The notes under the pieces are model-generated. The model had not been told where the DNA came from. It worked only from the letters and a program-made list of their open reading frames with translations, and did not search any database. DNA of 64,000 bases from BQOK01 sp048388525. Its GTDB lineage: Bacteria > Bacillota > Clostridia > Oscillospirales > Ruminococcaceae. Location of the stretch: positions 94,464-158,463 of the forward strand of contig NZ_DBGCTQ010000053.1 of the NCBI RefSeq assembly GCF_048388525.1. The letters run 5' to 3'. Position 1 is the stretch's first letter. Each line of letters begins with the position of its first letter. Of this stretch, positions 15,757-23,722 are shown piece after piece. The translations under genes were made by a program, and so were the position numbers.

Positions 15757-16404
15757 TCAGGCAAAGCCCAGCAGGGCCGGAAGTTCCCACAGGGTACCGA
15801 TCACCGGAACCTGCGCCGTGCGCAGAGCTTCGGGGGGCTGATGCCCGGCGGAGCAGAGCACGCACCGCACGCCCAGGGCGGCGGCCACCTCGGCGTCGTG
15901 CAGGCTGTCGCCCACCAGCACCGCGGTGGCGGGGTCGAGCCGCCGCCGCGCCAGCCAGGCGCGGCCTGCTTCCAGCTTGCCGTGGGCATAAAAGTCTCCC
16001 TGGCCGAGCAACTCGTCGAAAAAGCCAGAAAGGCCGAAATGCCGCACCTGCCGTTCCAGCGCGCCCTGCTCGCTGGCCGAAAGGATCACCTGCCGCAGGC
16101 CGGAGGCCCCCGCCGCCGCAAGCGCCTCGCGGGCGCCGGGGGCAAGGGGGCAGGCAAGGCTGGCGGGGTCGTAGAGCGCGATGTATTCGGCGGCCAGATC
16201 CTGGAAGGGGTGGCGGGAGAAATCGAACCCGGCGCGGCGGTAGTAGTCGATAATGGGAAAGCCGAACACCGCCCGGTAGCCGGCCCGGTCGTAGCGCTGG
16301 GGGTAGCTGTGCGCCTCCAGCAGCTGGTTCAGGCAGTCGTTGCACAGGGCCACATCGTCCAGCAGGGTGCCGTTCCAGTCCCAGATCAGGCATTCGGTGC
16401 GCAT
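15757..16404 (-). CDS. HAD-superfamily phosphatase (phosphoglycolate phosphatase-like)
   Basis: This 215-residue HAD hydrolase shows motif I WDWNGTLLDD (nucleophile Asp and acid/base Asp), motif II VILSASEQ, a Lys at HGKLEAGRAW (motif III) and motif IV VLVGDSLHDAEVAAALG. The alpha-helical cap between motifs I and II is of the PGP/beta-phosphoglucomutase type. The substrate cannot be read from sequence. ATG 16404 has AAGGAGG. It lies 25 bases downstream of queT and shares its riboswitch-controlled transcript, so a link to queuosine precursor salvage (for example dephosphorylation) is possible but unproven. Confidence 0.82.
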   Translation of the reverse strand: MRTECLIWDWNGTLLDDVALCNDCLNQLLEAHSYPQRYDRAGYRAVFGFPIIDYYRRAGFDFSRHPFQDLAAEYIALYDPASLACPLAPGAREALAAAGASGLRQVILSASEQGALERQVRHFGLSGFFDELLGQGDFYAHGKLEAGRAWLARRRLDPATAVLVGDSLHDAEVAAALGVRCVLCSAGHQPPEALRTAQVPVIGTLWELPALLGFA

Positions 16405-16429
16405 GGGCTTCCTCCTTATCAGAAAGGGA

Positions 16430-16954
16430 TCACTCGGTGAAGACGCGCCGCAGGCCGGCGCTTGTTTCGATGAGCTTGATGAGCGCCACCCCCAGCACCC
16501 CGCAGGCCACCGCCTCGCCCAGGGCCACCGTGAGGCCGTTCCACAGGATCAGGGGCAGGGTGGCCGGGCTGTCGGAAAAGAAAAAGGCCAGCTCCGGCCC
16601 CACGATCAGGGCGTTTGCCAGGATGGGGGGCAGGGCCGCGGGCAGGGCCAAGCCCCGCACCCGCCTGCCGCGCAGAGCGTAGGTGCCAAGGCACGCCAGC
16701 AGGGTGGCCAGGGTGCCGAAGACCACATCCGGCAGGGTGGAGCCCAAAAGATTGGACAAAAAGCATCCCAGCGTGCCGGCCAGGATATACTCCGGGCCGA
16801 ACACCGGCAGCAACACCAGCGCTTCGGCAAAGCGCAGCTGCACCGGCCCAAACGCCAGGGGCGCGAAGGAGAGGCACAGCACCGTGTACACGGCGGCGAT
16901 CATGGCGCAGCGCGCCAGTTGCCTGGCGCTGAGGAACGGTTTATTTGTTTGCAT
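16430..16954 (-). CDS. queT: QueT-family ECF transporter S component (queuosine precursor uptake)
   Basis: The 174-residue integral membrane protein has about six hydrophobic segments and matches the QueT family of substrate-binding S components. It begins with an Arg-rich cytoplasmic start, then MIAAVYTVLCLSFAPLAFGP and QLRFAEALVLLPVFGPEYI, the latter being the family signature. It would capture preQ1 or a related precursor and work with a shared EcfA/A'/T module, which is not present here. The call is reinforced by the preQ1-III riboswitch in its leader. ATG 16954 lies just after the riboswitch expression platform. Confidence 0.9.
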   Translation of the reverse strand: MQTNKPFLSARQLARCAMIAAVYTVLCLSFAPLAFGPVQLRFAEALVLLPVFGPEYILAGTLGCFLSNLLGSTLPDVVFGTLATLLACLGTYALRGRRVRGLALPAALPPILANALIVGPELAFFFSDSPATLPLILWNGLTVALGEAVACGVLGVALIKLIETSAGLRRVFTE

Positions 16955-16962
16955 GGCAAAAT

Positions 16963-17057
16963 TCTCCGGCAGTGAGATTTTACCCTGCCGGTACTGCCAG
17001 GTCCGGAAGGGTGGGTCCGCGCAGGGAGCGCGGCGAGCCTAAAATCCTAAGTTGCTC
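16963..17057 (-). promoter_or_regulatory. preQ1-III riboswitch in the queT leader
   Basis: On the minus strand the leader begins at 17057 with GAGCAACTTAGGATTTTAGG followed by CTC. This is the conserved P1/P2 start of the preQ1-III aptamer, as I remember it from the Faecalibacterium prausnitzii structure. A GC-rich hairpin arm (CGCGC...GCGCG) and a second long stem follow. Near the end CCGGCAG and CTGCCGG pair around GGTAAAATCTCA and place the ribosome-binding CCGGAGA inside the pseudoknot/expression platform. preQ1 binding should hide the RBS and lower queT translation. No alignment was run. Confidence 0.92.
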
Positions 17058-17084
17058 TGTGCGGGGCTTGCCCGCATAGCTGGT

Positions 17085-17114
17085 ATTATACCAAACCGGG
17101 TGGGCAAACTGCAA
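17085..17114 (-). promoter_or_regulatory. Promoter of the queT riboswitch transcript
   Basis: On the minus strand TTGCAG (17114-17109) and TATAAT (17090-17085) are 18 bases apart. Transcription would begin about 20 bases before the aptamer. Confidence 0.65.
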
Positions 17115-17147
17115 CAAAAAAGGCGGAAAACTTCTCCTGTTTCGCGT

Positions 17148-17176
17148 TTGACTTCCGGGGGGTGTTCCATTATAAT
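17148..17176 (+). promoter_or_regulatory. Promoter of the LacI-family regulator gene
   Basis: TTGACT (17148-17153) and TATAAT (17171-17176) have a 17-base spacer. A LacI-like half-site ACACTCGTGT follows at 17191-17200, close to the expected transcript start, and could allow autoregulation. Confidence 0.75.
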
Positions 17177-17217
17177 AGGAAACGGAAGATACACTCGTGT
17201 TGATGGGCAGGTGCAGA

Positions 17218-18240
17218 ATGGGACAGGGGTTTAAACAGGTCACCCGCAAGGATGTGGCGGAGCTGGCGGGCGTGAGCGAGACCGTGGTTTCGTATGTGAT
17301 CAACAACAACCGCTATGTGGACAAGGAAAAACGCCGCAGGGTGGAGGAGGCGGTGCGCCAGCTGCACTACCGCCCCAATACGATTGCCCGGGCACTGAAG
17401 GGGAAAAACTCCAATCACATCGTGTTCATTGCGGATCAGATCATCACCGAACATTTCAGCCTGTTGGTGAGCGAACTGGACAAGCGCGCCTATGATCTGG
17501 GATACATGATCTCGCTGTGCGCAAACCGCAACACCGAGCAGTTTGTGGGCGAGATCATCAGCCGCAGGTACGACGGGGTGATCATCAGTTCCATCAGCTT
17601 CCCGCTGGAGTTCATTCAGCAGCTCATCGACGCGGCGCTGCCGGTGGTGCTGCTGCAAAACCGCGATTATTCGGCCGTGCACGGCGCGGGTGTGATCGAC
17701 AACGGGCTTTACGAGGGCGCGAAGGAGTGCGTGCGTTTTTTGCAGGGCAAGGGGCGAAAAAACATTTTGTATATCGACCGGTTCAGCGCGCGGGGGCACT
17801 TCAGCGACCTGAACGACCTGCGCTACCGGGGGTTTGTGGAGCAGATGCGCCAAAGCGGACTTTCGGCCCAGCCGGAGAGCCGGGTGATCACCGGCTGCGC
17901 CAGCGACCGGGAGGTTGCCCAGAAGGTGAAGGCATACCTGCAGGCAGGGGGCAAGGCGGACGCGATTTTTGGCCGAAACGACAAGCTGGCCTGCATTGCG
18001 ATGCAGGCCGCCAAGGATTTGGGATACCAGGTGCCGCAGGAAATTGCGGTGGTGGGGTTCGACAATTCCACCCTGGGGCAGTATGTGACCCCGCGAATCA
18101 CCAGCATGGAGATCCGCCGGGAGGAGATTGCCAAAGCAGCCGTGGAAATGCTGCAGCAGATGATCGGAGAGGGCAGGGTGCCCGCGCCGGTGGGCTTTTC
18201 CACCCGGCTGATCGAGCGGGAGAGCACCCCCGCGGACTGA
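17218..18240 (+). CDS. LacI-family transcriptional repressor
   Basis: This 340-residue regulator has the N-terminal LacI HTH (VTRKDVAELAGVSETVVSYV, residues about 8-27), the hinge helix (NTIARALKGK) and a periplasmic-binding-protein-like effector domain from about residue 65 to 330. The domain ends in the typical VVGFDNSTLGQYVTPRITSM. It should dimerise on palindromic operators and release on sugar binding. Start ATG 17218 is chosen with GCAGGTG upstream; ATG 17203 in frame is an alternative. It is followed after 47 bases by a PFK-like kinase. Candidate operators lie at 20190-20207 and 20268-20285 before the sugar ABC operon. Confidence 0.9.
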   Translation: MGQGFKQVTRKDVAELAGVSETVVSYVINNNRYVDKEKRRRVEEAVRQLHYRPNTIARALKGKNSNHIVFIADQIITEHFSLLVSELDKRAYDLGYMISLCANRNTEQFVGEIISRRYDGVIISSISFPLEFIQQLIDAALPVVLLQNRDYSAVHGAGVIDNGLYEGAKECVRFLQGKGRKNILYIDRFSARGHFSDLNDLRYRGFVEQMRQSGLSAQPESRVITGCASDREVAQKVKAYLQAGGKADAIFGRNDKLACIAMQAAKDLGYQVPQEIAVVGFDNSTLGQYVTPRITSMEIRREEIAKAAVEMLQQMIGEGRVPAPVGFSTRLIERESTPAD

Positions 18241-18287
18241 CTGGATTTTTGCCCGGAAGCCGGGCTGCATAAAGGAGAAGAGAGATT

Positions 18288-19463
18288 ATGAGCAAAGGCA
18301 ACCTGCTGATCGTGCATGGCGGCGCACCCACCGCCGTGATCAACGCCTCGCTGTACGGGGCGGTGACCGAGGCAAAAAAGCACCCGGAGGTGGACAAGGT
18401 GCTGGGCGCCATTGGCGGTTCGGGCGGGGTGCTGCGGGAGGATTTCTGTGAGCTGCAAAGCGTGCCGGAACAGACCCTGCGCCTGCTGCTGCAGACCCCT
18501 GCCTCGGCCATCGGCACCAGCCGCGACCCCTTAAACCCCGAGGACTACGCCAACATGGCGGCCATCTGCAAAAAGCGCGACATCCGCTGGGTGCTGTTCA
18601 ATGGCGGCAACGGCAGCATGGACGCCTGCGGCAAGCTGTATAAGGCCTGCGTGGCCGCCGGTGCGGACGTGCGGGTGGTGGGCATTCCCAAAACGGTGGA
18701 CAACGACATTGCCGTGACCGACCACGCGCCCGGCTTTGGCTCGGCTGCCCGGTACATTGCGGCGGTGACCAGCGAGATCAGCCAGGATGTGCGCTCGCTG
18801 CCCATCCATGTGTGTGTGATCGAGGCCATGGGCCGCAACGCCGGCTGGGTCACGGCGGCCAGCGCCCTGGCCCGCAGCGGAAACGGCGACGGGCCGGACC
18901 TGATCTACCTGCCCGAGCGCCCCTTTGACGAGGAGGAGTTCCTGGAAAAGGTGGGGGACCTGCACCGCAAAAAGGGCGGGGTGGTAATCGTTGCCAGCGA
19001 GGGGCTGTGCAACCCGGACGGCTCGTCGATTGTACCGCCCATCTTCCAGGTGGGCCGCTCGGTGTATTACGGCGACATCAGCGCCCACCTGGCGAACCTG
19101 GTGATCCAAAAGCTGGGCATCAAGGCCCGCAGCGAGAAGCCGGGGATCTGCAATCGGTCCTCGATCGCCTTTCAGTCCGAGGTGGACCGGGACGAGGCGG
19201 CGGCGGCGGGCGCCGAGGCGGCCCGCGCGGCCCTGGCGGGCGAGAACGGCGTGATGGTGGGCTTCCGGCGGGCGCCGGGCCCGGAGTACAGGGCCGAAAC
19301 CTTCCTGATCCCGGTGGAGCAGGTAATGCTGCACGAGCGCAAGATGCCGGACGAATACATCAGCGCCGGCGGCCGCGATGTGACGCCGGAGTTTTTGGAC
19401 TGGTGCCGGCCGCTGATCGGCGGGCCGCTGCGCGAGTTCGTGACCTTTAAGCCCACGGTATAA
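18288..19463 (+). CDS. Phosphofructokinase-family sugar-phosphate kinase, donor unclear
   Basis: The 391-residue protein is a PFK-family member (PfkA fold). It carries GGNGSMD at about residue 105 and IPKTVDNDIAVTDHAPGFGS at about residue 133, then EAMGRNAGW. ATP-dependent enzymes usually have GGDGS with PGTIDND, whereas pyrophosphate-dependent ones have GGDDS with PKTIDND. Here the glycine of the first motif is kept but the lysine of the second is PPi-like, and the Asp after GG is Asn. The phosphoryl donor is therefore ambiguous. It follows the LacI regulator and precedes a sugar operon that includes a ketose-bisphosphate aldolase. Phosphorylation of a ketohexose 6-phosphate such as tagatose 6-phosphate is a reasonable inference. 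Confidence 0.82.
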   Translation: MSKGNLLIVHGGAPTAVINASLYGAVTEAKKHPEVDKVLGAIGGSGGVLREDFCELQSVPEQTLRLLLQTPASAIGTSRDPLNPEDYANMAAICKKRDIRWVLFNGGNGSMDACGKLYKACVAAGADVRVVGIPKTVDNDIAVTDHAPGFGSAARYIAAVTSEISQDVRSLPIHVCVIEAMGRNAGWVTAASALARSGNGDGPDLIYLPERPFDEEEFLEKVGDLHRKKGGVVIVASEGLCNPDGSSIVPPIFQVGRSVYYGDISAHLANLVIQKLGIKARSEKPGICNRSSIAFQSEVDRDEAAAAGAEAARAALAGENGVMVGFRRAPGPEYRAETFLIPVEQVMLHERKMPDEYISAGGRDVTPEFLDWCRPLIGGPLREFVTFKPTV

Positions 19464-19468
19464 AATAC

Positions 19469-19502
19469 AAGCGCCCCGGTTCAGCCGGGGCGCTTCTTTT
19501 TT
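19469..19502. terminator. Terminator after the PFK-like gene
   Basis: AAGCGCCCCGG (19469-19479) pairs with CCGGGGCGCTT (19485-19495), followed by CTTTTTT. It also overlaps the 3' end of the opposing gene. Confidence 0.85.
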
Positions 19503-19903
19503 GCGACATGGAGCCGGGGGCCGCGCCGGGCGCGCCAATAAAGGAACAGCAGCACCGCCGTGACCGCGTTTACCGCCGCAAAGGCCACGCCAAGGCGGAG
19601 CGCAAGAGCGCCCGCGGGCACGGCGCTGGTGGGGTGGGAGAACTGGAGCAGCCCGTCGGTCTGCTTTTCTGCAAAGCGGTTTGCGTCCTGGAGGGTGTCG
19701 AAGTGGTGATACAGCCCATCAGCCGTGCGCAGGACATATCCGCCGGACGGGTGGGAGAAAAAGCCCAGCCAGGCGCAGAACCCCAGCGAGAACACAAAGC
19801 ACAGCAGCGGCAGCACAAGGCCCGGCCAGCGCTGCGGCCGCCTGGAGAGACGGCGCTGCAGCACAAGGACCGCGGGAACGGCGAGAAGGATGAGGAGCGG
19901 CAC
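19481..19903 (-). CDS. Small membrane protein of unknown function
   Basis: The 140-residue product would have three hydrophobic segments (residues about 2-14, 25-45 and 100-125). A soluble loop SHPSGGYVLRTADGLYHHFD and a C-terminal basic tail (RARRGPRLHVAKKKR) are visible. No family is recognised. The start is taken as GTG 19903 because AAGAAGG lies nine bases upstream and the first membrane segment begins there. Earlier frame extension to 20020 is compositionally poor. It is convergent with the PFK-like gene and its stop falls within the shared terminator. Coding potential is supported mainly by the hydrophobic pattern, so the call is moderate. Confidence 0.5.
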   Translation of the reverse strand: MPLLILLAVPAVLVLQRRLSRRPQRWPGLVLPLLCFVFSLGFCAWLGFFSHPSGGYVLRTADGLYHHFDTLQDANRFAEKQTDGLLQFSHPTSAVPAGALALRLGVAFAAVNAVTAVLLFLYWRARRGPRLHVAKKKRPG

Positions 19904-20147
19904 AGGCAAAGCCTTCTTTCTATGATCTGTTTTCCATACGATACCACAGGGCGCGCCGCTGCGCAAGGCAGGCGCGGGAGCCCGGGCGGGGCCTGCAGGC
20001 GGCAAAAAAGGCGGCCCCAAGGGAGAAGAACCGCAAAAAAAGCAACAAAACGGTTAAAAAACGCGGCGATCGTGCAAAAATGAATGGGCAGCTTGCACAG
20101 AGAAAAACTTTAAAAACTGGCCAAACGCTGAAATTGCCCTGGGCGCA

Positions 20148-20176
20148 TTGACAGTATATCCATTCGTGTTTATAAT
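20148..20176 (+). promoter_or_regulatory. Promoter of the sulfatase/sugar ABC operon
   Basis: Consensus-perfect TTGACA (20148-20153) and TATAAT (20171-20176) have a 17-base spacer. Such a strong promoter needs a repressor, and two LacI-like operators follow directly. The rest of the 465-base gap (19904-20368) contains no other feature I can support. Confidence 0.88.
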
Positions 20177-20189
20177 AAAATCCAGAAGA

Positions 20190-20207
20190 TGTACATACGA
20201 GTTTACA
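20190..20207 (+). promoter_or_regulatory. LacI-type operator 1
   Basis: TGTACATACGAGTTTACA is a near-palindrome with a central CG, starting about seven bases after the predicted transcript start. It differs from operator 2 at one position. Confidence 0.65.
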
Positions 20208-20267
20208 AAACCGTGTACAACATTGCTGCGGCACACAGGCGGGAAGTCTGTATTTCTTTTTCCAGAG

Positions 20268-20285
20268 TGTACATACGTGTTTACA
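20268..20285 (+). promoter_or_regulatory. LacI-type operator 2
   Basis: TGTACATACGTGTTTACA matches operator 1 at 17 of 18 positions, 78 bases downstream. That distance would allow a repression loop. Half-site symmetry is 7 of 9. Confidence 0.65.
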
Positions 20286-20368
20286 GGCTTGGCCGCATGA
20301 TTGGGTACCCCTGGCGCCGCGAGGCGCTGATGATAGAACGCAATCCATAAATTTAGGAGGAAACGAAC

Positions 20369-21700
20369 ATGAAAAAACTGTTAGCGCTCGCGCTGGCGCT
20401 GTGCATGGCACTCAGCCTGGCAGGCTGCGGCGGCACGCCCAGCAGCACCCCCGCTTCCACCCCGGCCTCGACCGGCGGCGAACCCGCCTCGACCCCGGCG
20501 GACAGCGAGGCGTTCACCGAGACCGTGACCCTGAAGATCGCAAACTACGCCCTGCTGGAAGAAGGCTACACCGACTTCTGGGAGGGTGTGAAGACCGGCT
20601 TTGAGGCCAAGTACCCCAACATCACCATCGAGTGGGTCACCGCGCCCTACGGCGAGATCGTGAACCAGGTGATCAACATGGCCGGCGGCGGCGACAAGGT
20701 GGACATGATCTTTGGCGAGATCGGCTGGATCCCCACTCTGGAGGACGCGGGCCTGACCGTGCCTGTGACCGACGTGCTGACCGCCGACTACCTGGCGGAC
20801 TTTTATGACAGCGTGCTGGACGGCTGCAAGATCGGCGGCGAAATTTACGGCCTGCCCATGTACACCTCGCCCTACGTGCTGTACTACAACAAGGACCTGT
20901 TCACCCAGGCGGGCCTGGACCCGAACGCTCCCCCCACCACTTACGACGAGATGCTGGAGATGGCCGGCAAGCTGGCGAAGCTGAAGACCGCCGACGGCAA
21001 CAAGGTGTATCCCTTTGGCCAGACCACCGCTTCGGTGGCGGTGTCTGGTTCGGCCATCAACGCGATGGTTTACAACTTCGGCGGCACTGTGCTGGCGCCG
21101 GACGGCACCCTGAGCATCGACAACCAGGGCTTCAAGGACGCCATCACCATGCTGCAGGAGCTGGACAAGAAAGGCTACAACCCCCAGAACGCGAAGCTGA
21201 AGGATCTGCGGCAGCTGTTCGCCACCGGCCAGCTGGCCATGTATTATGACCAGAGCTGGGGCTTCAACGGCGTGCAGAGCATCAACCCCGAGGCGAAGAA
21301 TTTCGCCGCCACCGCCAAGCCCCTGAAGGGCGGCAGCGGCAACGGCGCCTCGATGCTGCAGGCCCACATCCTGGCCTACATGGACAACGGCGAGAACCAG
21401 AAGACCGCGGCCCGGCTGTTCACCGAGTACCTGGTGACCGCCGACCAGCTGCAGGATTACATGACCAACATCACCCCGGCCTATCCCGCCACCAAGAGCA
21501 TGGAATCCATGGCGCTGAACCCGGTGCTGGAGGGCGCCGCCGGCGCGATTGAGAACCTGACCACCACCCCGTTCATCCCCACCCTGGGCGATCTGAACCT
21601 GGAGCTGTGCACCCTGGCGCAGGACGTGACCGTGGGCGGCACCGACGTGGATAAGGCCATTGAGAGCTTCCGCACCGCAGCCAGCAACATCATCGGCTGA
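20369..21700 (+). CDS. Sugar ABC transporter substrate-binding lipoprotein
   Basis: This 443-residue family 1 (MalE/UgpB-like) solute-binding protein has a lipoprotein signal peptide with lipobox LAGC at residues about 17-20 and a Ser/Thr/Pro-rich linker (GGTPSSTPASTPASTGGEPA). The binding domain includes YGLPMYTSPYVLYYNKDLFTQAG. It would sit on the outer face of the membrane and deliver sugar or oligosaccharide to the two following permeases. ATG 20369 has AGGAGG. It is the first gene of the operon behind the perfect promoter and LacI-type operators. The ligand is unknown; the downstream sulfatase suggests a sulfated sugar. Confidence 0.9.
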   Translation: MKKLLALALALCMALSLAGCGGTPSSTPASTPASTGGEPASTPADSEAFTETVTLKIANYALLEEGYTDFWEGVKTGFEAKYPNITIEWVTAPYGEIVNQVINMAGGGDKVDMIFGEIGWIPTLEDAGLTVPVTDVLTADYLADFYDSVLDGCKIGGEIYGLPMYTSPYVLYYNKDLFTQAGLDPNAPPTTYDEMLEMAGKLAKLKTADGNKVYPFGQTTASVAVSGSAINAMVYNFGGTVLAPDGTLSIDNQGFKDAITMLQELDKKGYNPQNAKLKDLRQLFATGQLAMYYDQSWGFNGVQSINPEAKNFAATAKPLKGGSGNGASMLQAHILAYMDNGENQKTAARLFTEYLVTADQLQDYMTNITPAYPATKSMESMALNPVLEGAAGAIENLTTTPFIPTLGDLNLELCTLAQDVTVGGTDVDKAIESFRTAASNIIG

Positions 21701-21751
21701 TAAAATGTACTGCGCGGCTTACTTTGGGCCGCACAGGGATCAATAGCCCCC

Positions 21752-21787
21752 GGGCGGGATAGAGAGTGAAGTCTATCCCGCCCATTT
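21752..21787 (+). terminator. Intercistronic hairpin after the binding-protein gene
   Basis: An 11-bp stem GGGCGGGATAG/CTATCCCGCCC (21752-21762 with 21773-21783) is followed by ATTTTAT. It probably gives partial termination or 3' end protection so that more binding protein than permease is made. Confidence 0.7.
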
Positions 21788-21905
21788 TATCGGGATTTTT
21801 AAGGGCCTGCGGGCCCCGCGCGTTGAGCCTTTTTTGCCCGGCGGCGCCGCGCCGCGGGCATGCGTTCGCCACCTTTTTATGAAGAAAAGAAAGTGGGAGT
21901 CAAGA

Positions 21906-22859
21906 ATGACCGGAACAAAGAATAAAGCGGTCACGGCGGGCGGCCGCGCCCAGCTGCGCCTGAACCGCAAGCGCCTGGGGGACCAGCTGTTCTCCGCCGC
22001 GCTGATCGCGCCCACCCTGATCGTGACCATCATGTTCATCCTGGTGCCGGTGGTGGACTCGGTGATCAAGAGCTTCATGGATTACAAGATTAAAAATATC
22101 ATTTCGGGCAAGCCCGGCGTGTGGAATAATTTTGCCAACTACCTCAAGCTGTTCACCGGCGGCAAAATGCTGCCCGCTGTGCTGAACACCTTCGCGTTTG
22201 TGATCGGCGTGGTGCTGGCCCAGTTTATTCTGGGCATGGCGCTGGCGCTGATCCTGAACTCCAACGTGAAATTTGCGCGGTTCATCCGCAGCGCCATGAT
22301 GATGCCCTGGGTGGTGCCCACCATCATTTCGGCGCTGATCTGGATGTGGATTTTCCAGCCGCAGTACGGCCTGTTAAAATACGTGGTGGGCATGTTCACC
22401 GGCGGCGCGGTGACCGACTTTGCCATTTTGAACAACCCCTCCACCGCCATGCTGGGCGTGGCCATTGCGGCGCTGTGGAAGCAGATCCCGCTGACCACCC
22501 TGCTGCTGCTCTCGGGGCTGCAGAACGTGCCGGACGATATTCTGGAGGCCGCCACCATTGACGGGGCGGGCCGGGTTAAAAAGTTCTTTGCCATTGTGGT
22601 GCCCTATATGAAGAGCGTGATCAGCATTGTGGTGAGCATGGCCATCATTGAGAACTTCAAGCAGTTCCCGCTGTTCTGGACCATGACCGGCGGCGGGCCG
22701 AACGGGGCCACCACCACTCTGGCGATCCTGAGCTACCGGGAGGCGTTCGTGTCGAACAACCTGGGCAGCGGCGCGGCGGTGACCACCGTGTGGATGCTGC
22801 TGATGATCGTGGTGATCTTTGTGTACAACCGCCTCTTCCGCAAGGAAGAGATGGACTGA
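21906..22859 (+). CDS. Sugar ABC transporter permease (MalF/UgpA-like)
   Basis: This 317-residue inner-membrane permease has six main hydrophobic segments and the EAA loop (EAATIDGAGRVKKFFAIVVP) that contacts the ATPase. ATG 21906 (MTGTKNK) is used because GGGA precedes it. An in-frame ATG at 21879 lacks an RBS. A basic, hydrophilic N-terminus of about 25 residues precedes the first helix. It forms a heterodimeric channel with the next gene. No ATPase gene is in the operon; the MsmK-like protein at 56195-57307 is the likely partner. Confidence 0.92.
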   Translation: MTGTKNKAVTAGGRAQLRLNRKRLGDQLFSAALIAPTLIVTIMFILVPVVDSVIKSFMDYKIKNIISGKPGVWNNFANYLKLFTGGKMLPAVLNTFAFVIGVVLAQFILGMALALILNSNVKFARFIRSAMMMPWVVPTIISALIWMWIFQPQYGLLKYVVGMFTGGAVTDFAILNNPSTAMLGVAIAALWKQIPLTTLLLLSGLQNVPDDILEAATIDGAGRVKKFFAIVVPYMKSVISIVVSMAIIENFKQFPLFWTMTGGGPNGATTTLAILSYREAFVSNNLGSGAAVTTVWMLLMIVVIFVYNRLFRKEEMD

Positions 22860-22878
22860 GGAAGGGGGAAAGAGCGAC

Positions 22879-23718
22879 ATGAAAAAACGCGATCTGCCGG
22901 TAAATGTTCTCAAGTACGCCATCCTGATCCTGATTTTGTTCTTTTTGCTGTTCCCGCTGTACTGGGTGCTGGTAACCAGCTTTAAGACCAACATGGAAGC
23001 GTATATGGCAACGCCGACCTTTTTCCCGGCAAGCCCCACCTTCCAGAGCTATGTGAACCTGTTCACCAAGAACAACGACTTCTTTACCTATTACAAAAAC
23101 AACTTTATCGTGTCCGGCGCCACGGCCCTGATCACCACCTGCCTGGCGATCCTTTCGGGCTATGCATTGAGCCGGTTCCACTTCCGCTGGAACGGCTGGG
23201 TGATGGCGGCGCTGCTTTCCAGCCAGATGTTCCCGGTGGTGAGCCGGATGATCAGCCTGTACGGCCTGATGAACAAGATGCACCTGATCAACACCCTCAC
23301 CGGCCTGGTGTTCGCCCTGACGGCCGCCATGCTGCCCTTTACGGTGATGCTGATGGCAAGCTTTTTTGACGGGGTGCCCAAGGCGCTGGAGGAGGCCGCC
23401 TATGTGGATGGCGCGGGCCGCCTGAAGGTGCTGTGGAGGATCGTGGTGCCGCTGGTGAAGCCCGGCATGCTGGCGGTGGGCATTTATGCCTTTTTGATGA
23501 CCTGGGACGACTACCTGCACGCCATCACCCTGATCCAGACCGACAGCCTGCGCACCATGAGCGCGGGCGTGGCCCTGCGGTACCTGGGCGAGCTTTCGTA
23601 CGACTGGTCGCTCATCAACACCATCTCCATCGTGGGCACCGTGCCCATGCTGCTGCTGTTCTTCTTCTTCCAGAAATACATGATCAAGGGCCTGGTGGCC
23701 GGTGCCGTGAAGGGATGA
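22879..23718 (+). CDS. Sugar ABC transporter permease (MalG/UgpE-like)
   Basis: This 279-residue second permease of the importer has six hydrophobic segments and the EAA motif EEAAYVDGAGRLKVLWRIVV. ATG 22879 follows an AAGGGGGAAAGAG sequence. Longer frame extension upstream overlaps the previous gene and is not used. It lies 19 bases after the first permease and 4 bases before the sulfatase gene, which shows tight operon packing and suggests that the sulfatase acts on the imported substrate. Confidence 0.92.
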   Translation: MKKRDLPVNVLKYAILILILFFLLFPLYWVLVTSFKTNMEAYMATPTFFPASPTFQSYVNLFTKNNDFFTYYKNNFIVSGATALITTCLAILSGYALSRFHFRWNGWVMAALLSSQMFPVVSRMISLYGLMNKMHLINTLTGLVFALTAAMLPFTVMLMASFFDGVPKALEEAAYVDGAGRLKVLWRIVVPLVKPGMLAVGIYAFLMTWDDYLHAITLIQTDSLRTMSAGVALRYLGELSYDWSLINTISIVGTVPMLLLFFFFQKYMIKGLVAGAVKG

Positions 23719-23722
23719 TGAG

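Noticed and set aside
16985..17020. On the plus strand TGCCAGGTCCGGAAGG looks like the core of bacterial SRP (4.5S) RNA
   Set aside because: The 3' partner arm (AGCAGC) is missing, and the same bases are the complement of the preQ1-III riboswitch, which fits its neighbour queT.
16963..17057. The queT leader was first considered as a TPP riboswitch because of ACCC...GACCTG...GCAGGGTA
   Set aside because: The CTGAGA element is absent, while GAGCAACTTAGGATTTTAGG matches preQ1-III.
19508..20083. A 191-residue plus-strand frame after the PFK-like gene
   Set aside because: It is basic and Gln/Arg-rich without an RBS. The opposing frame has membrane segments and an RBS.
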